Assembly (NCBI GenBank): GCA_029204225.1
Contig: CM055106.1
Location: forward strand, 48,749,337 to 48,813,336
DNA length: 64,000 bases
Source: Diphasiastrum complanatum
Taxonomy: Eukaryota; Streptophyta; Lycopodiopsida; Lycopodiales; Lycopodiaceae
Direction of reading: 5' to 3'
Shown here: positions 11,116 to 21,616 of the stretch, piece by piece
Layout of the letters: each line of letters opens with the position of its first letter
Numbering within the stretch: position 1 is the first letter of the stretch
Notes under the pieces: model-generated
Databases searched by the model: none
Seen by the model: only the letters and a program-made list of their open reading frames with translations
What the model was told of the DNA's origin: nothing
Program-made: the position numbers and the translations under genes

Positions 11116-11472
11116 TGTCACATGTACTTTGAATCCCTTGCCCGATGTAAATTGTAAAATGTAATTATTAAATTGTAAATGGCTAAGTCACCGACCTGTG
11201 GAGACAATTGTAAATTGCAACGTAAATATTGTTAGTGACTTATTCCGAGGGGGTACTGGGTCTCATGAGAGTCTGCTAGAGTGACCTCCTAAAAAGTAAG
11301 AAGGGTTGACCGGTCAACGTGACACGTGTCATATGCTCACTGGGACACTTGGTCCAATGTATGAGTGACACTTGTTGGGTCAACAGGACGTGTCATATGC
11401 TCATTGGGACACTTGGTCCAATGCATAGGTGACAAGCGTCAGACTGTCCACCTACTAGCTTGCCTATGTGTC
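11116..11472 (-). repeat. Copy 2 of the inverted ~360-bp repeat; LTR-like insertion
   Basis: This is the reverse complement of 5488-5871 with scattered differences, including the tandem GGACCAAGTGTCCC-type units and the GACACGTGTC palindrome. Unrelated CACGTG-like and GTCGAC-rich sequence continues to about 11680, where the gypsy integrase resumes. The whole block from 11116 to about 11680 sits where protease and RT should be, so it may be a solo LTR or a recombination scar. Confidence 0.6.
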
Positions 11473-11689
11473 AAGGTACTACCAAGTGGCAAGTGTCGAC
11501 TATGCATGGAGTTTGCCATGTGTCGACGTTAGGATGTGTCAGGGTGAGCCTTGCCAGGCATTCCCTATCGTATTCCTATGCAGCTCTTGTTGGGAGGAGA
11601 CTTGCAACAGAGGTCTCATGTTTGCTTGTTGATCTATGTACATTCGTTGAGATTAATAAAATGATGGATTTGTTGGGTTAAATTGCATG

Positions 11690-12431
11690 GATTACCAAAG
11701 GAAATTGTGTGTGAAAGAGATCCGAGATTTGCTAAACAGTTTTGGAAGGAAATGATGGAAAAGTTAAAGACCAAATTATGTTTGAGCACTGCATTCCACC
11801 CAAACACTGATGGATGGACAGACGGAAAGGGTGAATCAATGGTCGGAATGTTACTTCCGACATTTTGTGGCGGATCAACAAACAAAATGGAATTAGCAGA
11901 TGTAATAGTGGCAGCAGTAGAAGATGAGCTACAGAATATGCAAAACATCCTCAAGGCAAATCAGGATCATATGCAAGAGGCTCAACAAAAGATGTGAAGT
12001 ATTATGTTGACATGCTTCGGTCCTTTTGTGGCTTCCACGAAGGTGATTACGTTTATTTACGATTACAACCTTATCATCAATCAATATTGAAGAAAACTAG
12101 GAGTGAGAGGTTATCTCCTAGATTCTATGGGCCATTTCAAATCATCAAACGGGTGGGAGAACTAGCATATGAACTAGACCTACCAATCATAATGAAAATG
12201 CATAATGTGTTTAGTATCAGCTTGTTGAAGAAGCATATTGATAAGGATGTTCAAACAGTGGTTGAACTACAACCAATAAACGAAGAAGGGAAGGAACAAG
12301 GTGAATGTATTTCATGTTCAATTCTTTGCTCACAAGTTGGCAATCTAGATATTCATGTCATTTGTAGCCGCAAAAGCATTCCCAGAAACGCGAATCTGCA
12401 TCCAGAATCGCAAGGAAAAAAAAGATATTAA
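11690..12431 (+). pseudogene. Ty3/gypsy integrase C-terminal half
   Basis: The frame opens with LHGLPKEIV and RDPRFAKQFWKEM, matching the second catalytic Asp region of gypsy integrases (KLHGLPxxIVSDRDxxF, here CERD). STAFHPNTDG follows, at the place of STAYHPQTDGQTE; the catalytic Glu region is degenerate. A frame change near 11994 leads into a typical integrase C-terminal segment with GDYVYLRLQPY, KLSPRFYGPFQI-like and VFSISLLKKH motifs. Same strand as the gag relic at 9888, and probably the same element. Confidence 0.65.
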
Positions 12432-13095
12432 AAAAAAATTATGATGATATGTCGTGTCCAAAGACTTTTTCCCCTCAAATATGATTAATTATAATAGCTA
12501 TTATTTGGCATGCCAATGTTAACAAGAAAATGGCACAGTTAGCTAAGTGCCGCATTCATGTTTGAAATCATTTTATGTTGACTTTTTAGAGTTGTCACAA
12601 TGATTGGACTATGAAGTACTTAGTACATTCACATATTGATGCAGATAACTCATAGAAGGAACCAATTTACTAGGAAATTAGTGATGAATTATAGCTTTCT
12701 CGTGCATTGACTTCACGGGTCATCAAATTTCCTTTGACAATGTTAGTTTGGGAACCTAGGACCTAGTCTTCCCTTCACCTGCACAAAGCAATAACAAATT
12801 GATATGTGTTTAAGATGTTCCACAATTCATGTGGATGCAACTTTCTGCATGTATTGTGCACCTACCATGGGGTCCTAAAAGTCATCTCTTATTGTATTGT
12901 TCGTGCTTTGCAGATGGAATTGACGATGTGAGACTCTTTGGGTAGACTCCATAAATTTGGGAGACTCATCTTTCTTGTTAGTTTTGTTTGCTTTCAGTTG
13001 GTGACCTAAACTTGAATAGGTCTAGCTATAGTCAAGTTTTTTGAAGAACTTGAACTTTGCTAGTAGGTGTAGAAGCTAAAAAGCATTTTAAAAGT
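12432..13095. other. No recognisable gene
   Basis: Sequence between two gypsy integrase relics. It may include the 3' end or LTR of the left element; no TG...CA boundary pair could be identified. Confidence 0.45.
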
Positions 13096-13099
13096 TGTC

Positions 13100-13648
13100 T
13101 ACATTTAGGGATTGACAGAATCCAACAGGAATTGATGCATCTAAACTGGACCACTATTTCATGATGAGCTAAAGAAGTGAATTCTTTCTGAATGTCATGA
13201 CGTACCCTGGGGAGATCATCCAAGTATACACAAGACTTTAAACTTGGTCACAAGAGAGTTTTATTGGCCGAAACTCAAGCCATATCTTGAGTCTTATGTG
13301 GTTAAGTGTAAACCATGTCAGTTAGCAAAAGCAGAACACTTGAAGGCTGGAGGGTTGTTACATCCCTTAGATATCCCTCAAAAAAAGGTGGGAAAGCGTA
13401 TCTATGGATTTTGAGATTGAACTTCCTAACGACAAAATGATTCTATTTGGGTTGTAGTGGATAGGCTAACTAAGTTAGCTACGTTCATACTAATTAAGTC
13501 AACTGCAAAGGCTTCTAATGTAGCCCAAATCTATGTGGGAAGATTATAAGGCTTTATGGGCTGCCAAGTGATATTGTTAATGGCAGAGATCCTAAATTCA
13601 CAGGTCACTTTTGGTTAGCTATATTCCATAAACTTGAGACCTCACTTG
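13100..13648 (+). pseudogene. Second gypsy integrase, N-terminal half
   Basis: In broken frames the sequence gives a HECHD...HPSIHKT start, a CKPCQLAKAEHLKAGGLLHPL zinc-finger exit, WESVSMDF with the first catalytic Asp, and RDPKFTGHFW with the second (the preceding residue reads NGRD). The frame is cut at 13648 by an insertion and resumes at 14346. Numerous stops make it inactive. Confidence 0.65.
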
Positions 13649-14203
13649 TTAGAAATAATAAATGATAATGTTAGTTTCCCATAGGTTACTTTGACAAAAA
13701 AGGTCGAGACTAACCATGAGTTAGGTTTATTATTTAGACCATGTTAAGATAGTTTTAGTTAAGTTGGACCCAATTTTGGTCTAGTGGTAACTCGTGGGTC
13801 CAAGTAAAGTCTAATTATGTTAAGGGACCCTATCTTGACTTTTGGGGGTGCCCTATAATTAGTAGTGGATTTGGAAGGTTCTAGAACTTAGGGTTTGGAA
13901 GAGTTTGGGCCCTTGGAAGGCCTATTTATATGTACTCATTGTTCATTTGTAATTCATTCCCTTTCAAGCATTGCTACTACTTTCTCTCTCCTTGAGGGCA
14001 CCTAACCCTCTCCCTCTTCTTCTTCTTCTTCTTCTTGTATATGGAGATTGAATGTTAGAAGGATCTTGGCACTTTGACTTCCTACATGGTATCAGAGCCA
14101 AGTTAGACCTAACAGTTCATGGTCTCAAAGCCATGGTTAGGTGGCCCAAGTTGTGGGGCAGGTGACAGCTAGGACCCCAACCAAGTGTGGCTTGAGGGGG
14201 GGT
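13649..14203 (+). mobile_element. LTR plus PBS fragment inserted in the integrase
   Basis: A block starting TGTTAGAAAT and ending CTTCCTACA (13649-14089) has LTR-like borders and is followed at once by TGGTATCAGAGCC, the plant tRNA-iMet primer-binding site. About 110 bp later is a G-rich tract GAGGGGGGG followed by TGTTGGAATATC, which looks like a polypurine tract and the start of another LTR. The distance between PBS and PPT suggests a very short (TRIM-like) element, but the second LTR does not copy the first, so the arrangement is mixed. A (CTT)n run lies at 14018-14036. Confidence 0.5.
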
Positions 14204-14244
14204 GTTGGAATATCAATCCACACTCTAGAGAGAACTATCAAACA

Positions 14245-14317
14245 GGGCGGATAGCTCAGTGGTAGAGCATCCCATCCGGTATGAGGGAGGTCCTGGGTTT
14301 GAATCCTAGTCTGTCCA
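14245..14317 (+). repeat. tRNA-like sequence, probable SINE/TRIM Pol III head
   Basis: The 73-nt stretch folds as a tRNA on paper: acceptor GGGCGGA pairs with TCTGTCC (14310-14316) using G-T wobbles, the D arm is GCTC/GAGC, and the T arm is CTGGG/CCTAG around TTTGAAT. The A box (TAGCTCAGTGG) and B box (GGTTTGAATCC) are intact. The anticodon arm pairs poorly and is one base too long, so a working tRNA is unlikely. It sits 42 bp inside an LTR-like start, within a retroelement insertion. Confidence 0.6.
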
Positions 14318-14345
14318 TCCATATTATGATTTAACCTACCGATCA

Positions 14346-15021
14346 TCCTGAATTAGATGGACAGATTTAAAGAGCTAATCGGACTATGGAGGATATGTTG
14401 AGGACATGTGTCTCATAGGCAGTCTCAGCGAGAGGACTACATTCCTTTAATTGAGTTTGCTTACAATAGAAGAAAACATTTTGCTACAGATTATAGTCCC
14501 TTTATGCTTATGTACAAATTTCAACCTAGATCTCTGGTTAATGTGGAGACGATATCTGTTCAGATCTAGAAAGTTGTTGATTTCCTACATAATATGCAAA
14601 AAATGTTGCAAGTAGCACATGATAGTATCCGTAGTGCTCAAGATAGAGCTCACTATCCCAATCTTAAGAGATCTCCCAGAGATTTTAAAGTGGTGACTAG
14701 GTATATTGTAATATTCCAGAAGATTCTAAGATTGTGCGTACCAGAAAGCATTATAAGTTGTCTACCGAATATTGTGAAACGTTTAGTCCAGTGTCTCATG
14801 TAACGTGATACAGTTGGATCTGATGAGGATCCATCCATTCAAAAGGCTTATTGCTTAGTGTACCTTTGGAACCAGAAAGAGTACTCAGAACTAGAGATAA
14901 ACAGTTGAGACATCGTTCTATCTTTGAGTGCTTGATCCGTTGGAAAGGACGCACTGAGGATGATGATTCGTGGAAAAGAGTTGAAAGCATACACAAGAAT
15001 TTCTTTAAGTTCCACTTCTAA
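14346..15021 (+). pseudogene. Second gypsy integrase, C-terminal half with chromodomain
   Basis: The integrase resumes with HPELDGQ and ANRTMEDML (the third catalytic region, with a stop in place of the Glu segment), continues through FAYNRRKHFATDYSPFML, and ends with a chromodomain-like segment (about 14890-15021) containing RSIFECLIRWKGRTEDDDSW before a TAA. This marks the element as a chromovirus-type gypsy. Several stops and frame changes are present. Confidence 0.65.
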
Positions 15022-15036
15022 GGATAAAAATAGTTC

Positions 15037-15555
15037 AAAGGGGGGAGAATGTTACGTCCATGTCCAGTAATGTAATTAATAACCTTGTGGGGCCAGGCAT
15101 ACCCATTAACACATGTGGAGCCAGTGCAAGGTGATTGATTACTACTTATGCATGGAAAGGAGATCATTAGTAATTCGATGAGAATTGGGATCTTCTAGGG
15201 AATATTCCTAGGCCCCAGGGGTCTAGGAATACATGTACGAACTCACCCTCCACTTCCAGATTTTGGTTTTCAGTTGCCAGGAACCTCTCCTCTCCTACAT
15301 TCATCATCGTGGCTCACGAGTGAAGCTGATTAGGGTTTGACTTTCGGCTTCTCGTTAGTTGGGTGGTTTGGCTCCACGTTCTTGTCCTGTTCTAGCATTC
15401 GCATCTATGACGAATCATTCCATGTAACGATGTCATCTAAAAGGCATTTATGGAAACGATCAATGCAAAGAATTTTTGGCAATGATTTCTGGCAACAATC
15501 AATGCAACGAATTTTCTGGCATCAATGCAACGGTAAGGCATAACTAGTTACGGAA
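15037..15555 (+). repeat. Polypurine tract and 3' LTR of the chromodomain gypsy
   Basis: AAAGGGGGGAGAA at 15037-15049 is followed directly by TGTTACGTCC, the expected PPT-LTR junction 15 bp after the stop codon. The LTR's right end is not certain because the next 100 bp belong to a palindrome-rich relic; the end given is approximate. Confidence 0.55.
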
Positions 15556-15650
15556 TCAGGTCGAATTCCTAAAATTGTTCCTTAGGAACGGAACAGCCAT
15601 TCCTAAGGAACTATTCCGTACCCGTTCCTAAGAAAAATCCTTAAGAAAGA
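15556..15650. repeat. Palindrome-rich relic (GTTCCTTAGGAAC type), possible hAT end
   Basis: GTTCCTTAGGAAC (15577-15589) and ATTCCTAAGGAAC (15599-15611) lie with half-sites in under 100 bp. The same motif type recurs at 59235-59310 next to a CATAG terminus. It is probably the truncated end of a CATAG hAT-like element. Confidence 0.45.
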
Positions 15651-15653
15651 GTA

Positions 15654-16844
15654 TCATTGGTCGGTTCTCACGACGGAAGGTAAATTTGGATCCGCGATCT
15701 GTAAAACCGGAGTTGAGCCCACCATTCTTTTGAGCTTCTCAAAACATTGGTTCAGTTCTTCATTGCACTCAATAGACAGACTAGGTTGACCCCTCTTCTT
15801 TTTGTTATTAACTCTGCCTTTTGTTGAATTGTTAAGAGGTGCTACGACTTTCGCATAGTCCTCTATAAATCTCTGAAAGAAAATTGTAAAACCGAGAAGA
15901 GATTTTCGTTCTCTAACCGTTTTTGGTATCGGCCACTCAAGCACTGCCTTGATTTTATCTTCGCCTATCTTCAATCCTTTCGGGGTGATCTTATGACCAG
16001 ATATACCAATTCATGCTTAAAGGATTTACATTTGGATCTTTTAGCAAAAAGATTCACTTCTGAAAATTCCCGACAGTCTTGATAGAATTTACATCTATTT
16101 TGGTGAAGTATTTAGCTCCACCTAATCGATCTACCAAATCATCCATTTTGGGCAATGAATATTTATTTTTAAAGTTACTTTATTCAACCCCTTGTAATCC
16201 AACACATCCGGAAGCCTCCATCTTTCTTTTCTTTCAGAAGAACATGAGCAGCCCAAGGTGATTTACTCGGTCTTGATGTCTGATCTTAAGATAATTTTCA
16301 CTTTGATTAGTAATCTCTATCTCTTCCTTCCGAAAAAACCAATACGGCTGTCTAGGGTCTAGAATTACCAATCTTGTGAGCTACTGACCTAGAAGGTGGT
16401 GAACCATGAGGTGATTCAACTGGAAATACATCATTGAATATACTAACTTCTTGATCTCTTACTGTGCCTTCCAAGGCAAACACTCACTCTATTAGGTTAA
16501 TTTCCAATCTTAGATTTTCCTTACCTAGCATCTTAATCACTTGAGCTGCGGATTTGTTTTGCTCCAAATAGAATTTCATAACATGGCCAGGCGTATTACA
16601 AATAACACAAAGATTCGCCTCTTAGCCTTTTTTGGGACATCTATTTCTTTTGCTTTCCTTCTGATGCCATTTATTCAAGCTCGTCAAAATACTTGACTTG
16701 AGTTTTATCACGAACTCGTTTTTCTCTTTTCTTTCGTATGGGCCCATATAATAGATTGGCTTGAAATTCCTTTCTAGATGCCACCATCGTGGAATCATAT
16801 GCTTTCGCGGTCCGTACGCAAGCTCATTTTGCTTGCATTCGTTC
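15654..16844 (-). pseudogene. Host gypsy of the nest: RT/RNase H and gag end (left part)
   Basis: Reading leftward, the sequence from 16844 gives the end of gag with ERKEKNEF and a zinc-knuckle relic CVICNTPGH (about 16590), then decayed protease/RT, and finally an RT-RNase H join with GFTIFFQRFIEDYAKVVAPL and NPLPSVVRTDQ-like sequence (15654-15974). The gag continues beyond the E3 insertion at 22478-23059, showing that E3 entered gag. Only short frames remain open. Confidence 0.55.
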
Positions 16845-16857
16845 CATAGATGCACAG

Positions 16858-16925
16858 CGTTTCTGAAAATCGTGTTCAAAAACGCGGTTCAGAAACGCGT
16901 TTCTGAAAATTTCAAAAAAATTCCA
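16858..16925. repeat. E3 left subterminal palindromes
   Basis: CGTTTCTGAAAA, AAACGCGGTTC and a perfect GAAACGCGTTTC (16892-16903) follow the left terminal repeat. The right end (22438-22465) repeats GAAACGCGGTTTC and GAAACGCATTTC. Confidence 0.7.
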
Positions 16926-17011
16926 GAAACGTTTTCTTTTAATTTTCTTTTTTTGGTTTTTTTTGGGCAATATGGGTATCAGATGAAAGCTCAAATTAAG
17001 AGCATCATTAC

Positions 17012-17369
17012 TGTAATAGTTCCTAACACCACAGTAAGGCAAACACTAACTGATCCACCCAACCTTGCCTACTCCTTGATATAGAGTAAGCCCCTCCTAG
17101 CCCAGTGTGAGGACTGGTAGCATGCTACTGCCAAGTGTCGGCCACGTGGCACTGACGTGGCCGACTGCACGTCGGGACCCAGCTGGGGGCCCTATCCTGC
17201 TGACAGGGTCCCTAGGTTGTGTTAGGCCCGCCATGGCTATGGACCGTGCTGGGACACACTACTCACACTGTCTTGCCCTGTTGGTCATGTACGCTGGACA
17301 CGACCCTGACTGTGGTATCTGACCTATCTGTGTTCTCTAGGGTTCGGCACCGGTTACGAGCTTGTAACA
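17012..17369 (-). repeat. Chromovirus 3' LTR
   Basis: Begins TGTAATAG and ends TTGTAACA on the + strand. In element orientation it follows the polypurine tract, seen as CTCCCTCCCCCTT at 17370-17382 on the + strand. It contains GGCCACGTGGC and GACGTGGC motifs, G-box-like plant promoter elements. Confidence 0.9.
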
Positions 17370-17397
17370 CTCCCTCCCCCTTAAGAACCGTCTTGGT

Positions 17398-17908
17398 CCT
17401 CTAAGACAAAGTCTGGAAAAATCTTGCGAAGGACGCTGCCTCTTTCCCAAGTGGCATTCTCAACAGGCTGATCATTCCACTTAGCCAGATATTCTCGGTA
17501 TAGAGTATGACGAGTCTACGTCTCTCCACTATCAAGAATCTCCTCTGGTTCATGTGTAGGTTGTTGAGGATCCAATGGGAGAACTAGAACACTGTCCCCT
17601 ACCAAATTGTCTGATCTGGTTAAGGCTTTTCGTAACTGACTTACATGAAAGACTGGAAAAACCTTACTGTTGTGTGGGAGTTCTAGTTCATAGGTGACCT
17701 CGCCTAGTCTCCTACTGATGGTAAAGGGACCACAATACCTTGGAGGCAACTTAGCACACACTCCTGATTTGACGGTTTTAAAGTCAACTGGGACTCTCAA
17801 GTAGACTTTCTCACCAGTGGAGAACCGCACATCCCGTCTGTGTGGATCTGCATAATGCTTGGCTCGATCCTGGGACTGTCTAATGCTACGCTTAGCATGT
17901 TCTATCAT
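17398..17908 (-). pseudogene. Chromovirus integrase C-terminus and chromodomain
   Basis: From 17908 leftward the frame gives the integrase C-terminal core: KVYLRVPVDFKTVKSG, LPPRYCGPFTI and VFHVSQLRKAL, ending at a TAG after LDSGET (near 17516). Beyond this stop the same frame continues with RHTLYREYLAKWNDQPVENA and TWERGS, a chromodomain, to a true stop just before the PPT. A TAA also separates it from the main integrase frame at 17951. Chromodomains direct integration to heterochromatin in this lineage. Confidence 0.8.
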
Positions 17909-17950
17909 CTGGTTTAGGTCCTCTGAAAAGTTTCTGGCTGCTTCAACTTT

Positions 17951-19513
17951 TTATTGTTTAAACCCTACAGCTGTGGGTGAGCGTGGCTGAAAACCGTACA
18001 CCAGCATAAATGGGCTGTATCCCGTAGCTGAATGTTTGGTATTGTTGTAAGCAAACTCTAGTATCGAGAGATACTCCTCCCAATTAGTCTGCTTCTTGCT
18101 GACGTATGCACGAAGCATATCCTCCAGCACTTGATTTACCCTTTCTGTTTGACCGTCCGTCTGTGGATGGTCGGTGGTACTCATATTAAGTTTAGTATGG
18201 AGATGATGGAATACTGCCCTCCAAAAATTTCCAGTAAACTTACTGTCCCGGTCGCTGACTATGCCGGAAGGTAGACCGTACAATTTAAATAGCCCGTCTA
18301 CAAACAACCTCACTAGAGCTCTAACGATTGTTTTGGTCGGAATGAAATGAGCCATTTTGGTCAGACGGTCAACTGTGACCCATATAGCGTCATTACCCTT
18401 TTGGGTTTTAGGCAGGCCTACTATAAAATCCATGGAGATACTCTCCCATTTACCAGCTGGTATTTCTAAGGGATGCAACAACCCTCCTGCCTTTAAACGC
18501 TCTGCTTTATTTACTTGACATTTCTGGCAACTGGTTACATACTGGTGGACGCCCTTTTTCATACTGGGCCAGAAAAATTGCCTACGAAGAAGCTCATAGG
18601 TCTTCTGTATGCCTGGGTGTCCCGCACTAGGATTGTCATGACATTCATATAGGACCTGCTGCCTATAATCCTCTGAATTGGGGACACATACTCTATCTCT
18701 ATAGAGCAAGTACTCATCCTGAATGGAATACTGTTTCCATTTGAATCCTTGAGTCAACTGACCCTCAACCACTGGGGTTTGCTTGGGTAATACATGCTCA
18801 GAATCCTCAACGTCATCTGACGACGTATACTCGGACTCATCATCATCCTCAACGGAAGCTGCCGTATTCTTGGATGAACTGGCACCAGCCCCGGGAACTG
18901 GTTCTGGAGGCTGTAACTGTCTGCTCTGGACTGAGTTCCAGATAGTAGAGAAGAATGCATCATGCTGGCATTTCCCTCTCAAGGACTCGAGTAACTCATT
19001 ACGAATCTGAGTAAAACTCAGTTCGTTTATCATAGGCATTCTGCTAAGGGCATCTGCTACTGTATTGAATTTTCCACGTCTATATCTGATAGACATGTCA
19101 AACTCTTGCATCAACTCTGCCCAACGAGCTTTCCGACCTCTAAGCTCAGGTTGATTGCAAAGGTATCTGAGACTCTCATGGTCTGTCAGGACCTCAAAGT
19201 TGGCACCATACAAATAATGCCTCCAAGTCTTAAGGGCATGGACTATAGAAAAGAGTTCCTTTTCATAGGCACTATACCTAGTCTGAGCTGGCTCGAGTTT
19301 TTTACTCTCGAACGCAACTGGTCGTCCGCCCTGAGTTAGCACAGCACCTACTGCAAAGTCGCTAGCATCTGTTTCGACCACAAATGGCTGATTGGGGTCA
19401 ACGACTTTTAAAACCGGTGCTGTAGCTAAGGCTGTTTTAAGAGCATCAAAGCTCTCCTGCTGTGCGGACTCCCAAATGAACTCCTTTCCCTTCCCCTTAA
19501 GGAGATTTGTCAT
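17951..19513 (-). CDS. pol: Chromovirus RNase H and integrase
   Basis: The 520-codon frame carries RNase H (residues about 1-170, with VVETDASDFAVGAVL, YEKELFSIVHALKTWRHYL and TDHESLRYL) and integrase (about 265-520): the HHCC finger in GHPGIQKTYELL...CQKCQVNK, first Asp in SMDFIVGLP, second in VSDRDSKFTG and Glu in HPQTDGQTERVNQVLE. All three integrase acidic residues are present. It is the 3' part of a gag-pol polyprotein and lacks its own natural start. A TAG in the upstream RT junction and a TAA after GFKQ cut it off from its neighbours, so it is unlikely to work as such. Confidence 0.85.
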   Translation of the reverse strand: MTNLLKGKGKEFIWESAQQESFDALKTALATAPVLKVVDPNQPFVVETDASDFAVGAVLTQGGRPVAFESKKLEPAQTRYSAYEKELFSIVHALKTWRHYLYGANFEVLTDHESLRYLCNQPELRGRKARWAELMQEFDMSIRYRRGKFNTVADALSRMPMINELSFTQIRNELLESLRGKCQHDAFFSTIWNSVQSRQLQPPEPVPGAGASSSKNTAASVEDDDESEYTSSDDVEDSEHVLPKQTPVVEGQLTQGFKWKQYSIQDEYLLYRDRVCVPNSEDYRQQVLYECHDNPSAGHPGIQKTYELLRRQFFWPSMKKGVHQYVTSCQKCQVNKAERLKAGGLLHPLEIPAGKWESISMDFIVGLPKTQKGNDAIWVTVDRLTKMAHFIPTKTIVRALVRLFVDGLFKLYGLPSGIVSDRDSKFTGNFWRAVFHHLHTKLNMSTTDHPQTDGQTERVNQVLEDMLRAYVSKKQTNWEEYLSILEFAYNNTKHSATGYSPFMLVYGFQPRSPTAVGFKQ

Positions 19514-19579
19514 AGGAACTGCTATCTGAGCATATTCCTTGACAAATCGTCTGTAATATCCCGCTAGACCAAGAAAGAT

Positions 19580-20050
19580 CTAAAGTTCCACAATATTCTG
19601 AGGTCTCAGCCAACTGAGTATGGCTTTAACCTTATTTGGGTCCATCTTAATCCCATCTGGAGAGATAATGTGACCCAAATATGCTACTTCTTCAACGAAG
19701 AATTCACGCTTGGATTGTTTAGCATAGAGCTTATGCTTTCTGAGCAGTCGAAACACCTTTCTGAGGTGTTTTAGATGCTCCTTCCTCGTTTTGCTGTAAT
19801 CGAGGATGTCATCTAAAAATACGACTACAAACTTACCCAAGTATGGTCTGAGGACACTGTTCATCAAGGTCATAAAGGTAGCTGGAGCATTTGTGAGCCC
19901 AAATGGCATCACCTTAAACTCATAATGACCGTGACGAGTCCTAAAAGCTGTTTTCGAGACATCTTCGATTTTATACGGACTTGATGATATCCCGATCTGA
20001 GGTCTATTCTACTGAAAAACTTAGCCCCGTCGAGTTGATCAAACAACTCG
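19580..20050 (-). pseudogene. pol: Chromovirus reverse transcriptase (partial)
   Basis: The sequence starts within RT at [15 protein letters not shown], shifts frame once near 19960 (VSKTAF region), then runs MPFGLTNAPATFM and FVVVFLDDIL, the latter the FLDD form of the catalytic YxDD box, and on to the connection domain GHIISPDGIKMDPNKV. It ends in a TAG just before FLGLAGYYRRF, which links to the RNase H frame. The N-terminal RT fingers are missing because of a deletion that joins the region to gag near 20060. Confidence 0.8.
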
Positions 20051-20059
20051 TCTGCCCGA

Positions 20060-20710
20060 TTACTGTTCTTTCCCAGGCTTCCCAGGCTCTATCAAGTTCA
20101 TTTTCTGGTAGAAATTCTCTTAGAAAAGCTTCTTCAAAGCTTTCCATGACCGGGGAGTCTGCCCAGTCTCTTGGAGATTTAACCACCACTTATAGGCCAT
20201 GGGCCCTAAGGAAAGACTGGCCTCAAGAGCTTGCAAATGGTTAGGGGTCTGTTTAAGAGCATGAATGTTCTTCCATTTGCTGAGGAAGGTTTGTAGAATA
20301 TCTGCATTTCTATCCTTCTCTTCCCCATTAAAAGTAGGAGGTTTTAAGTCTTTAAAAACACTGGGGTGAGACCGTAAAGTCTCACCCGAAACTGATGGAA
20401 GTGGAGAAGGGGATAACTGAGAAGTGGAGGGAAGGCTTCCTTTCGCAGAACTCAAAATTAAGCTTTTGAGTTCAGTGAACGAGTCGTTCACACTGGACTT
20501 GAAATTGGCCAATGCCAACTTCAGTTCATCCACTTCTGTTACCAATTGGAGAAACTGCTCCTTGGTAACCAGTTCGTCGAGTTCTTCGGCGAACTATTCC
20601 TATTCTTCCACTTCCATGGGTTCCTTCCCTTTTCTGTAAGCCAAGGCTTCTGTTTCAAGTTCGTCGAAGCCTCTCTCCGGGGGTTGATCAGGTCCCTGAG
20701 GAGTGGTCAT
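20060..20710 (-). pseudogene. gag: Chromovirus gag (truncated)
   Basis: The likely start is the ATG at 20708-20710 (MTTPQGPDQPPERGFDELE); two TAG codons follow within the acidic stretch near 20590, then an open segment to 20120 with a coiled-coil-like helix and the capsid motif PPTFNGEEKDRNADILQTFL and AYKWWLN. The end [16 protein letters not shown] runs into RT sequence, so the zinc knuckle and protease are gone. The gag shell normally packages the element RNA. Confidence 0.75.
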
Positions 20711-21603
20711 CTTCGGAACTGAAAGAGAGCTACCTTAACTTCTGAAGAAAAAAAAAGGTCTAAAAGACTAATTTACAACTGTACAAGGGAAAGGAAAGAT
20801 GACTTAGCTGTTTCTGAGGACTGTACTTCCAAAGAAATTACGAAAAGGAACCCTCTCAGCTCTTCCACCCAAAATTTCAGACCTGCTGTCCCGGAAAGTC
20901 CCTGTTTATGGCTCCAAAATAGCACCAAGATTTCCGGTGTCTTGAGTAGAGTTGCTCACTGCTCTGATTGCAGACGTGGGGCTCCAAAAAACGAGGCAAA
21001 GGACCTTGAAAAGTATAGAACTTTCTGAAATTGAAAGCTGCCTACCCTCGCTGATCTGACAGCATCTGAGTTGGTCCGATTTGTCCAATTTACAGCTCTG
21101 AAATCACCTTGGATCTCTGATTTAATCTCAGCCTGTAGGTCGCTGGTCTGTAGCAAGTAAGTTTGAAGCTCAAACTCCTGAGAATTCTCAAAAAACAAGG
21201 ATGAAATTTAACTTTTTCACTACCCTGTCCAGCGCTGGCCCTGCTAGGGAAATGTGCTCTGAAATCCCCTCTAAAATTTCTCAGATTCTTCTGGAAATTC
21301 AGAGGTAGCTTGCTGTTTCTACAGCGATGGACCTGTACTATCCTTCCTTCCCAGAATCCGCTCAGCTCTACTGAAATTCCTTTCTGAAAACTACAATCAG
21401 ATCCCTGAAAATAGAGATAGATTGCTACCTGTCCAGCGACTTACCTACATACTAGAACTGTAAATTCTTGTGAATTTCAAGGGTTTGAAGGCTGCAACTA
21501 CAGCGATTCTCTTCCTCTATTCTTTTCTGAGAATCTCCTAGATCTTTCCTATCTTCTGATAGCTTTCTCTACTGCTGCTCCTAAACTCCCTAGGATGGAG
21601 ATG

Positions 21604-21615
21604 GCTCTGATACCA
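21604..21615 (-). promoter_or_regulatory. Chromovirus primer-binding site (tRNA-iMet)
   Basis: On the minus strand the sequence after the 5' LTR reads TGGTATCAGAGC, complementary to the 3' end of plant initiator tRNA-Met. One base separates it from the LTR. Confidence 0.85.
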
Positions 21616-21616
21616 G

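Noticed and set aside
14245-14317. Functional tRNA gene
   Set aside because: Acceptor, D and T arms fit, but the anticodon arm is one base too long with poor pairing and the sequence is embedded in a retroelement insertion.
17107-17404. Small + strand ORFs repeated at 21712-22033
   Set aside because: They are translations of the two chromovirus LTRs and are explained by that repeat.
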